Assembly: GCF_021155765.1 (NCBI RefSeq)
Contig: NC_060117.1
Location: forward strand, 3,362,001 to 3,426,000
DNA from: Diprion similis
Taxonomy: Eukaryota > Arthropoda > Insecta > Hymenoptera > Diprionidae
Reading direction: 5' to 3'
Length of the DNA stretch: 64,000 bases
Within the stretch, counting starts at the first letter, position 1, and each line of letters opens with the position of its first letter. Below the pieces are notes generated by a model, which worked only from the letters and a program-made list of their open reading frames with translations, was not told the origin of the DNA and did no database searches. The position numbers were made by a program, and so were the translations under genes. Positions 35,289 to 45,569 of this stretch are shown in pieces.

Positions 35289-38200
35289 TCTTTTCAAATC
35301 GCTGATTTAATTTTTTACATAAAAATCTCATGGGATCGAATTCGGTTTATTCTTCTTTTTTTTTTTTTATTTCCTTCCAATTTCCATACAATATGACGAA
35401 GCTCTTATGTACGTATAATGTTAATCACAACCTTTCTCTATTTTGTAATCATATACTTTGATTGATGAGGTAATTTCGCAACGAAACTCTTTTGACGAAT
35501 GGTTAAACGAAGAGAAAACGACGAACCGTTATGTCTTTTTTTTTTTTTTTTTTTTTTTTTTCTACTCGGTCGTGTGGTCCAAGACCAGACATGGCATTGG
35601 TCTTCAAGTTAGGTAATATTATGATAAGGCAGTGGAGTGGCAGTTGACTGCTGCCAGATACTTATGCCAACGGCATTGGCAGGTGTCCCTTGCCGGGGCA
35701 AATATCCGAATTCAAGAACCTTGCGATTTATTTTTTTCGTTCTTGGAACAAGGCTTCGAAATTAAAATTATAGAGGAATTGGTTAACATAGTGTTAAGTA
35801 ACCGGTTACATCTGTGATCACACTGATTCTGTGTCGTATAATACGATACTTAGATATATAGTTAGTCAAATTGGTTAGTCACATTTCAGTTCTTTTTTGC
35901 TCTGCAAAGTTCAAGGCAAACACGTATAACGATTATGCAACGAAGTATACATTGTTTCAGGTTTAACCAGCTCAATGGAATGAGATAAAAAAAAAAACAG
36001 TCGCAAAAGAAGGTAGATGCTTTTTTTTTTTTTTTTTTTTATTGTAAGCCTTTCTAATCTCGCATAGATTAATTTCAACTTCAGGTAGATACTGTTATTG
36101 GGATCAATGAATTTATACAACTGATTTGATTTGTTTAAATTTGTTCAATATTTATACAGGGAATTTCACACCAACTGTACCAACGTTAGATCATCATCAT
36201 TTCTGATTTCATTGAAAAATTTTAATGGCGTTCTTCCAGTTTCTAAAGGGTATCTTGAATTTTTTCAAATTTTATTTAGTATATCTGTACTACTTATGAC
36301 CTTTTTAAACTGACATGTCTTGTGCAGTGTTTTAAAAATCTGAAAAAATTCTCAAAAAGTTTCAAGCTTAGACACAAAGTGGACCGGGAGTTGTTTCTAT
36401 TGTTTTTTGAGCTTATTGGAGAGAGAAAATTTTTTTTTTGAAAATTGAAGAGAAACCGGATCTTTGAGGTTTTTTTCAAATTTTTTGAAAACTATTAATT
36501 GCTTACATTTTTTTTTGTCTCTAAGAGTAAAAATGTCTTCAGAAAAATCTAAAAACGTTCTCAAAAATCCGGTTTATATACGAAAATAATTGAACAGCAG
36601 CCCATTGTAAACTGACTCTTCCTTCTATTTTTAGAAAATATTTTTTCTTTAAAAAACACAAAAACATGCAAAAGTGATCACCAGGCTAGTCTAAGCCTAG
36701 GCTTAAAATTTTTTATATCTGACATAAAATTAAGTAATACAAATTTACTCAAAACAATCTGAACAAATTCAGGGTACTGTTTCGGAGTTGGAGCGATCGC
36801 ATAAAATTTTTTTTAACAAAATCCAATACGGTGAAATCCAACGTCGGTAGAGTTGGCGTGGAATGCCCCATATATACATATATGATCTATATCATAAGAA
36901 TTGGAATGAACTGAAAATTGCTTACTCATCTGAATGATTTCGCTTCGTGTCTACAGATGAAGACTAATGGATATGACCTGCATACTTTTTTGAAAAGGAT
37001 CACTACGTCTTTTTTGTATTCCTTTTACATCCAGCAGGTCGGAGAAATTCGTTCAAAAACATGCGTCCGACATGTTTTACATCATCATCTTACCCAATGC
37101 TGGAGATTAATCGATGTTCCGTTTCTGTTATCAGGTGCCCACGTGCCGCAGCGATGGGTGTTCGCGGTCATGGGATGCCTGGCTGTATCCAACGCATTTT
37201 CAATGCGAATTTGCCTGAATCTGGCCATCACCAGGATGGTCTCCGTGGTGAAGACACCGTCGAATCACACCAGTTTAGACGACACGTGTCCAGCACCCGA
37301 GGGAAAGGTGCACTCGTTCTCAAATGGCGATGGCAGTTATGATTGGGACGAATACACGCAGGTACGATTTACGATTACAGTCTTGGTTCCATATTTCTAT
37401 TAACTTTTCTCACCACAACTCATAGACGTAATTAAAACTGAATCGAAATTGTGGAAGTTGGACTGCAGTGTACAAGTTCGTAAGACTTATCTTGGTTTCT
37501 GATAAAGATGCTACTAGCATGATATTTTTATGGTTGATTCCAATGACTGGCTTAAGCTCCTGATAAAAAATGTAAATTCGAATGTTAATTAGGTGACTTG
37601 AAAAATTACCGACGGAGCCAGGATTCAAACCTGGTATCTAGAGATGCTTTGCCGGAGATTTTAATGTCATTAAAATCTCTCATCAATCTATGTATTCGAA
37701 TTTGTTTTCGTGTGCCGATATTTTTTGTATTTATTTGTGAATTTCGTCGCAGGAGCACGTTTTTGACTGTGTCTGTGAAGATGTTTAGACTGTGGTGTGT
37801 GGTTATTAGAGAGTGTAACTCGTCAGTATTATTACTTTAGCCTATTAGACGGCCTCGGTCGTCCAAAGAGGATGTGAAGAAGTCATATAAACACGTTGCA
37901 AAATGGTCGTTTTTTGAAAAAAAAAATGTAAATTCGAACGCTAATTAGGTGACTTGATCAATTAACGACTCTCTAAAAGCCACACGCCACAGTCTATAAC
38001 ATCTTCACAGACACAGTCAAAAATGTGCTACTGCGACGAACCTCTCGAATATAATCTAATCCTCACTACAAACCATCGAATCCGGACTTATCAGTCCACT
38101 GAAAACATATGCAGGCATAGCGTGTCTAATGGCGTAAGGTCTCAACCACGAAAAATGCGATTCTAGTGAAAAAAGGCGTATATCTTTGTCGGAGAGACGG

Positions 38201-39534
38201 ATGATCGTGGTTACGACCTTGTGCCAATGAACTAGCGATGTGTGGACGAACTATATTGCAAATAAATTACGTTTCAGGGTATCATCCTGTCGAGTTTCTT
38301 CTGGGGCTACATAATCACCCAAATACCTGGTGGAATACTGGCAGACAAGTTTGGAGGGAAGTACACTCTGGGTATCGGGATCCTATCGACGGCAATTTTC
38401 ACCATGTTGACACCGGTGGTGGTTGAAGCCTTCGACGCGACTGGGCTGATAGTCCTTCGAGTATTAATGGGTTTGGGAGAAGGAACGACCTTTCCAGCAG
38501 CGAACTCTCTCGTAGCCCAATGGGCACCGCCGGAAGAAAGGTCGAAGATCAGCACGGTAGTGATGTCAGGTATGCAGGTTGGAACGGTACTAGGAACATC
38601 GCTCTCCGGAGTCCTGATTCACAACTCCTCCATGGGCTGGCCTGTGGTCTTCTACTTCTTCGGGGCTTTTGGCGTCCTGTGGTTCCTGGTCTGGGTTGTA
38701 CTCTGCTACAGCTACCCGGACACTCACCCGTTCATAAGTGACCGCGAGAAGAAGTTCCTCCGTGAAAGGATGAGCCAGCACACCCACAAAGAAACGGCAC
38801 CAACGCCGTGGCGCCGGATCCTGACCTCGGCACCCTTATGGGCGTTGATGATCGGCAAGGTCGGGGAGAATTTTGGCTTCCAAACAATGGTAACCGACCT
38901 TCCAAAGTACATGAGTAGCGTCCTCAAGTTCTCGATACAGACGAACGGCTTCCTGTCCGCTCTTCCTCTGGTCGCAATGTGGGTCGGTGGAATCGTCTCG
39001 TCCTGGCTCGCCGACTGGATGATAAAGGAGGACAAGATTTCAAGGACAAACCTACGCAAGGTCTGTGCGACCATCGCCGCCGTTGGACCGGCGGCTTTCC
39101 TCGTCGGCGCGTCCTACGCCGGGTGTGATCGCACCCTCGTCGTCACCCTGTTCACCCTTGGGATGGGGCTGATGGGATTCATCTACCCGAGCACCATGGT
39201 CAATGGTCTTGACCTCAGTCCCAACTACTCGGGTTCCCTGACCGCCATGACGACAACGATTGTCGCCATTGCCGGTATTGCCGCACCCTACGCTGTCGGC
39301 GTTCTCACTCCAAATCAGACGCTGAGCGAGTGGAGAATCGTATTCTGGATCACGTTCGCCATTTATTTGATATCCGTTCTGATCTACGATTTCTGGGCTG
39401 ATGGGGAGGTTCAGGACTGGAACGACCCGGGACTCAAGCTGAAGGGCGATAAAAAGGAGAACACTGAAAAGCCGAAACAGGACTCTGGCACACAGCATTC
39501 AGAACAAAACGTCCGTAAGGTACATCCGGTTTAG
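32591..39534 (+). CDS. SLC17-family MFS transporter T5 (3 coding exons)
   Basis: Predicted 502-residue 12-TM carrier. Exons: 37135-37361 and 38278-39534, plus a 25-nt first exon best placed at 32591-32615 (MLLTLKNY, donor gtaagt, phase 1), which leaves a 4519-bp first intron. That exon is assigned by its likeness to the other members and is less certain than the rest. Exon 2 gives CAHVPQRWVFAVMGC, the TM1 Arg in SMRICLNLAI, and a loop ending YDWDEYTQ. Exon 3 begins GIILSSFFWGYIITQIPGG. TM4 has both key residues (LRVLMGLGEG). WAPPEERSK, LPKYMSSVLKF, NGLDLSPNYSG and WRIVFWITF follow, then a long Lys/Glu/Gln-rich tail. Closest in sequence to T4. An AATAAA lies 70 bp after the stop. Confidence 0.88.
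35137..35159. repeat. (ATC)n microsatellite
   Basis: Short trinucleotide run in T5 intron 1. Confidence 0.9.
35258..35286. repeat. Poly-A run of 29 nt
   Basis: Homopolymer in T5 intron 1; similar T runs are at 35536-35561 and near 36020-36040. It could mark retrotransposon insertion, but no adjoining element was recognised. Confidence 0.8.
37564..38045. repeat. Compound direct and inverted repeat in T5 intron 2
   Basis: A block of about 37 nt (taaattcgaa, ttaattaggtgacttga) appears twice in direct orientation at 37564-37601 and 37921-37957. Between and beyond them, 37735-37830 is reverse-complementary to 37965-38045 (tgactgtgtctgtgaagatg against its complement). A perfect 25-nt palindrome sits at 37655-37679. 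It is probably a decayed, partly duplicated mobile element. Confidence 0.65.
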
Positions 39535-39604
39535 CTGCAGGTCTTCAAGCTGTGCCTTTTACGGCTCACTGAAACACATTTTTTGATTTTAAATGACGAG
39601 GCGT

Positions 39605-39610
39605 AATAAA
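39605..39610 (+). terminator. Candidate polyadenylation signal of T5
   Basis: AATAAA 71 bp after the T5 stop codon. Confidence 0.55.
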
Positions 39611-41060
39611 AACGCCCATTAGCGATCTATATCGTCGTTGTGTTTCCTGCAGGGAAAAAAAAAGCTGATGGAAAAATGAAAATGAACCAGTAAAAGTTAA
39701 AAGGATCTTAGACAGCGTGTAATGGTCCTTTTTCAGTTAATTTTTCTATCGGCATTTAAACATTTCTTTATGTTGGTGCCTTGGTCACAAATACATCATG
39801 TATTCAATTATTTTAAATACTATGTTTCATGAGTTACCGCCATTTAGTGATTATAATTTTCTAGTTACATGGCCAATTTTACAACAAAGAATATAGTCGA
39901 AATGATGAAAGAAAATGAAGAAAGATAGTTTTAATGCTTTCGAATTTCTACGGTAAAAAAAAATCACTTTTCATCGACACCATTTCCTCCGGTGTGACTT
40001 ATAAAAGATTGAAATTCATTAAAGTTAATACTGTGATATCCAAGTCACACGTGTGCTCATCGTATTCGTCGGATAAATCAAGTGTGAATCAAATCTCTGG
40101 AGAATTGCGTTTATTCTGCACGTAAATAATCTACAATCAATGTGATTTTGATGAAAAAATTTGTACATTATGGCGAAAAATCGTAGTTATATCACAAAGA
40201 AACTCACCATGAATTTCCGAGACCTCTTGATTAATTACCCAATTCTGATCTCAATTCAAAAAAAGAATTTTTTTTTATCCCCCGGAAAACTTCATAGCTT
40301 TCTCAAAGAGAAACGGAGAAATATTTCTGTACAGTTTGTCACAGAGCAGATTTTGCAATTCTATCGCAATATTTTTTCTACGTTTCGAATCCAACCCGCG
40401 CAGTTTTTACTGATCACAGAACAGTATTAAAATTTTATTCTATATTTTTTATATAAACCATGTATATTACTAGGTATACGATATGATTGTTAATCAGCAT
40501 GTACATTATACATATAATTTTATATATACGTACGATTTTTTTATTGATTCAGAATTTCCACCAAATTATATTTCCCTCTCGACCAGTCCAAAAATAATTA
40601 TGCGAACTAATAGCTAACTAAATTATCTTTTTTTTTTCAAACACGGATCAAAATTTCGGTGTTGCATCTCAAATAGGATTACTAAGCCAAATATGAGTTC
40701 TTGCTATTGATACTTAGCGGTGCTTATTTTATTTTTTCGATTCTCAATTTAAATTTTTTAATTTTATATACATTAATTTTACATGATTATTATTATTATA
40801 TTTGTAAATTCTACGTTCCGAAGTATAAAAATTCACGGAAAAAAATCAGTGCAAATCACAGAAAAAACAAATCAAAACACTCGTGCAAATTCGCACCAAT
40901 AATAAGAAATGACGCCACAATATGCCTTTTAAGAACATAAAGTTACGCACTGTTTACAAGTAACGCACATTAAAGAGTTCACATCAAGCGTGCTGTTGTA
41001 ATAAGACGAGTAACCTAGTCAAGACATTTTGTCCTCGATGAGATAAATTCACAAGAGGAC
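39611..41060. other. T5-T6 spacer
   Basis: AT-rich, no supportable gene. Frames at 39934-40125, 40161-40430 and 40701-40940 are low-complexity and have no recognisable domain. Confidence 0.45.
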
Positions 41061-41184
41061 TTATCAAGATGCGCGATTAGCCTACAATTGGACGCGTTCT
41101 TCGCATTGTAACAGTTCATATCACGATTACGAACATATCGCTGATGATATATATGTTAGTTTTATAGTTCTCAGATAGTAAGAC
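41061..41184 (+). promoter_or_regulatory. Conserved upstream block of T6
   Basis: Three short motifs recur in the same order upstream of T6, T7 and T8 at about equal distance from the start codon: TTATCAAGAT (41061-41070), CGATTACGAACA (from 41124) and AGATAGTAAGAC (41173-41184). TTATC/GATAA resembles GATA-factor sites. An initiator-like TCAGTA occurs at about 41210. A shared proximal promoter is inferred. Confidence 0.5.
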
Positions 41185-41360
41185 CACCAGATGTTGGTAT
41201 TATACAGAGTCAGTAAATAGTGGAGTATTAACGCGGAGTGTTAAGTCGTCGTGGCTGTTGACACACATAAAGAAATTGTAATAAATTTTTATCATCAAGG
41301 ATTCAAACTTGAGTGAATTCTCAATCACACGTTCTTTCATTCGACGGGTGAACCGTGAAG

Positions 41361-43208
41361 ATGTTGTCTAGCTGGAAAGTTTGCTGTGAGTTGAAACACC
41401 TTGGAGAATGCTTCGATTTCAATTAAATAAGTAATTGGTCAACCATGCGTGAGTGATTTTTAGGCGGAAGGATACCACAACGATGGGTTCTGGCTGTTAT
41501 GGGATGTTTTGGGATCGCCAACTCTTACATAATGAGGACTTGCTTGTCAGTTGCCATCACAGAGATGGTTGCCACGACTGGAACGTCGAACGACACAAGC
41601 TTGGACGAAACATGTTCAGCATCCGAATCAACATCGTCGAGCTCAAGTACCAGTGGCACTTACGAATGGAGTGAATATACACAGGTACTTAAAGAATTCA
41701 CCGATCACGTGTTATTTGGAAAGAAGATCCGTCGAACTCAAATCGAATTCACGTTTCAGGGGATCATTCTGTCCAGTTTCTTTTGGGGATATGCTGTGGC
41801 TCAACTACCAGGTGGAATAATAGTGGCTAGATTTGGAGGGAAGCACCCTGTAGGCATTGGTCTCTTCGTTACTGGAGTCCTGACTCTGCTGACCCCAATA
41901 GTAGTCGAGAAATTCGACGCCGAGGGCCTCATAGTACTTCGTGTCCTCATGGGACTCAGCGGCGGAGTGATTTACACGTCAATCAGTTTCCTCATCGGGA
42001 AATGGGCTCCACCGAACGAGCGGTCAAAGATCGGTAACTTGATAATGTCTGGAGCGATCTTGGGTACGATAGTCGGAAATGCACTGTCCGGGGTGCTCAT
42101 AGAAGCCTCCACGATTGGTTGGCCAATCGTTTTCTACTTCTTCGGGGCCTTGTCAGTGCTTTGGTTTTGCACCTGGACCCTCCTCTGCTACAACCAACCC
42201 GAAACCCACCCGTTTATAACCGACAAGGAAAGGGAATACCTCGAGGGAACCATGAAAGACCTCAACACGGGTAAAATATTTCTTGTGACATGTATGAGCA
42301 TTAATGAAAGTGGCTTTATGAATTCGAAAAACTTACAATCGATACACGTGATCGGAAGTCTGTACTTCAGGTACTCTTCACTTCACTCTAGAATGGTCAA
42401 CGCTCCGGGATAATCCCTCGATGAACATTACTGGAGTTGATCAACAAAGTAACAGTTCATATGTCTCGATCTTTTTGTGACAGGAAACCACAGAGAAAAA
42501 GAAAGGATTCCATGGCGTCACATACTGACTTCTCTACCGTTCTGGGCGGTGACAGCAGGCAATGTAAGCCACGACTGGGGTTACTATGTGATGATGACGA
42601 ATTTGCCGAAGTACATGAGTAGCGTCCTGAAGTTTTCGATCCAGTCAAATGGGCTACTCTCGGCACTGCCGTACGTAGCCATGTGGATAACGAGCAATAT
42701 CTCGTCCTGGATTGCAGACTGGTTGATAAAGGCGGGTAAGATCTCCAGGACCAACGTCCGCAAGGTCCTTGCCTCCATCGGTGGTCCTGGAACAGGACTT
42801 TTCCTGATCGGTGCCTCGTATGCTGGGTGTAACCGGATCGTAGTCGTCACTCTCCTCGTCTTAGGCATGGGAGTGATGGGCAACTTGTACCCTGGAGTCC
42901 TGGTGAACCATGTCGACTTGAGTCCGAACCACGCGGGAACTCTGATGGGCACTCTGAATACCATATCGGCGCTCACTGGCATCGCTGCTCCCTATGCGGT
43001 AGGCGTTCTTACACCAAATCAGTTTCTATCTGAGTGGAGGATCGTGTTTTGGATCACATTTGCTGTGTTCTTTGTGGTGGCCTTGGTATTTGACATCTGG
43101 GGTGATGGTGAGGTTCAGCCATGGAATGATCTGGACTTTGTCAAGCGGAAGCGAAAGGAAGTTGAAGTGGACCAACCGGAGCGCGGAGAAAAGACATCTT
43201 CAAGTTGA
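41361..43208 (+). CDS. SLC17-family MFS transporter T6 (4 coding exons)
   Basis: Predicted 493-residue 12-TM carrier. Exons: 41361-41385 (MLSSWKVC), 41464-41684, 41760-42270, 42484-43208; introns are only 78, 75 and 213 bp. The third intron (phase 1) splits the central cytoplasmic loop, which is uninterrupted in T1-T5. The second intron is in frame and open, so simple frame reading joins exons 2 and 3 wrongly. TM1 has MRTCLSVAITEMV, and the loop ends YEWSEYTQ instead of YDWDEYTQ. TM2 is GIILSSFFWGYAVAQLPGG. TM4 reads LRVLMGLSGG: Arg kept, Glu replaced by Gly. WAPPNERSK, LPKYMSSVLKF, WRIVFWITF and an EVQPWNDLDF tail follow. This is the first member of the second subclade. Confidence 0.9.
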
Positions 43209-43579
43209 TGACTGCAATTAGTTTTTCGAAACCCTTGTCCCGTAATCCTTTCACGAACCATTCATCAAATCTTTCTTTCATCAAGGATTTTCTTTCATTC
43301 ATTGCATCATCAAAAATGCAGAAATTGATGAATTGCAATACAATGAGTTGCTGGGAACCAAAATGATGTCAATTCTAGTTAAACACCTGAATTCTGATGT
43401 CATTTCATATCAAGTCGAACAATTTCGGGTTAAATATCAAACGATATTGTTGAATAACCTGAAACAATATATTTACATACCTGAAATGACATATTGACAC
43501 TGGAATATTCTCATAAATTGACGAAGAACTTGGACAAAAATGTTTATTCAACAACTTGATGAAAAAAAAATTGAATAAT

Positions 43580-43900
43580 TGAATGCTGGTAAGGCTCCCA
43601 ACTTTTTCAAATGTGTGTTGAAATAGTTTTTATATTCATCACACCGTTGATAAGTACTGATATGAAACTGAAAATCATCAACCGACGCTTTATCAGTAGT
43701 GTGTTCTGTTTGACGCAAGTGACTGTAATGAAAATTGACATTTATACGAAATTTCTAAAAGTACAAATCAACTTGAAAAACTGCGCGTGGTCATTCCTTT
43801 GTTATGCCATATGTCACAATATTTTTATAATACAAACTCGAACGTAAACAGAACGGCACGTTTCTTTACTTGCATTTTCGATTCAAATAAACGTACTTTT
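43580..43900 (+). repeat. Local direct duplication, copy 1 (pair with 44120-44400)
   Basis: Direct repeat in the T6-T7 spacer; shared landmarks include ctttttcaaatgtg, aagtactgatatg and ggcacgtttctttacttgc. Confidence 0.6.
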
Positions 43901-44119
43901 GTGCGTGGAAAAAAACAACATTTTTGTTTGGATTACCGCATGGGCATCTGGCTGTTAATGTAAGGGTGAAAAAAGCAGGAGATTGTTGCCATTTCCAATT
44001 CTATTGTGAGAACATAGACTGTATCCACAATCTGAGCATAAGTTTTAATTTTTAGGACCATGATCTGAACCAATTCACAAAACTGTCGGCTTTCAACAGA
44101 GTTCATCACTATCAATTGA

Positions 44120-44400
44120 ATTCTGGTAACGCTCGTAGCTTTTTCAAATGTGACATGAAGTAGTTTTCATATTCATCGCACCGTTTATAAGTACTGATAT
44201 GGAACATAGCTTAGCAAATAAAATACGCCAATTGACGGTTTACAACTGGTGTATTCGGTTTTCGGTGCGTCATTATTCCTTCGTTATATATGCCATATGT
44301 TACAATATTTGTATAATACAAGCCGGTTCATGAATGTGCTGGCACGTTTCTTTACTTGCGTGATTCGCGTCGAATAAACGTACTTTAGCATGCGGAAAAG
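44120..44400 (+). repeat. Local direct duplication, copy 2 (pair with 43580-43900)
   Basis: Second copy about 520 bp downstream, same orientation, moderately diverged. No coding potential. Confidence 0.6.
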
Positions 44401-44907
44401 GGAAAAAATAATTACCTTTGCTCATTCCATGATAAGGACATAGACATTGACCAGAATCTACTTTCTGGCATAACGAAAGATAAAGAAGTACATTTAAAAA
44501 AAAACTGTCATGGACAACAAATTGAAACATTCAAAACATGCGGAAGATGAAGATTTTCAATTTCACACCAATGTGGAAAAAAAGTTTGTTCTTTGGTAAC
44601 GATTTACTTTCATTCCCGACGTTCAGTGTGGACAAGTTCGGACTTGGACGTAAATTTGAAAAAAACTTGCTGTCGAATTCTGCACATTAGATTCAGAAAT
44701 TTCAGGCATACGTATTTCATTTGGAAACGCTATTCATCAACGGTGAAAATCGCATCACTTCGTGAATATGTAAATCGTGCGATTGATACCGTGTGTAAAA
44801 GCAGCTGGATACTTGCATAATTTTATAACAATACAAAAAACAATATTTTGTTTTTGGGTATTCGTCTGCTCTCTTTCTTCCACGATGTGTGTTGAGTATA
44901 TGTATAC

Positions 44908-45046
44908 TCAGTTGCGAAGTGCCTTGTGGTCGAGAGCTATCAAAAAGTGCGGTTGAAGCACGAGTGAGTGATCGGAACGGACATGATGAGAATCGTATAG
45001 AAGACAAGAATGGATGAACACAAGTGTCGAATTGTCAGGCGGGAAG
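44908..45046 (+). other. Candidate upstream first exon (1a) of T7
   Basis: An initiator-like TCAGTT at 44908-44913, next to the palindrome GAGTATATGTATACTC, is followed by a conserved stretch ending in a good donor (AAG|gtaagc) after 45046. It could be a 5' UTR exon spliced to an acceptor near 45522 before the usual first coding exon. If spliced straight to exon 2, an ATG at 45010 (MDEHKCRIVRRE) is in the correct phase 1. T8 has the same structure. Confidence 0.45.
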
Positions 45047-45279
45047 GTAAGCATTTCCGTTGCCGAAGAATTAAATATTTTCTGTAGTCAAGTGAATTTG
45101 GTCAAGATCTGTCACTGCGATAGCTAATATCAGAATGACTGGCTTGCAAAAAGGAGAAAAACCCACGTTGAAGAATCCCGCACACAAATTCATAGCAAAG
45201 TGCATTCATCAAACCTGATATTGTGAAGATATGACCAAAACAGCTGTGGGTTCGAAATAAGATAAATCTACAAAACGGG

Positions 45280-45403
45280 TTATCAAGATCTGTGAATATT
45301 CAACGATCGGGCAGGTTCTTCATGTTTTATTTGGCGATATAACGATTACGAACACGTGACTGATAATATGTCAGTAAGATATGCAATTCAAAGATAGTAA
45401 GAC
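45280..45403 (+). promoter_or_regulatory. Conserved upstream block of T7
   Basis: Same three-motif block as upstream of T6 and T8: TTATCAAGAT at 45280, CGATTACGAACA from 45343, AGATAGTAAGAC at 45392-45403. It lies 290 bp upstream of the start codon. Confidence 0.5.
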
Positions 45404-45569
45404 TCTCTTGCGTTCATATGAAGCTTGCAATGATTAGAAATCTTTCATCCAGGGCGTGTGCATTCGGGTTCATCCACAAAGAAATTTCAAATGATTTTAA
45501 TTTCAAAGATTTTAATTCCCAGTGAGTTCAAATTCGTTCATTTTCTTCTTTGGGGAACAAACTGTGAAC

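Noticed and set aside
36918-37403. A longer N-terminal frame running into T5 exon 2
   Set aside because: The upstream part has no homology to other copies, and a normal acceptor precedes the conserved CAHVPQRW start. It is intron read-through.
37618-37660. Possible tRNA gene on the minus strand
   Set aside because: Only a B-box and TpsiC-like arm are seen; no acceptor stem, D arm or A-box could be formed.
41499-42413. A 304-residue open frame spanning T6 exons 2 and 3
   Set aside because: It reads through the 75-bp intron 2 and into intron 3. GT-AG borders and the homologous junction in all other copies show two separate exons.
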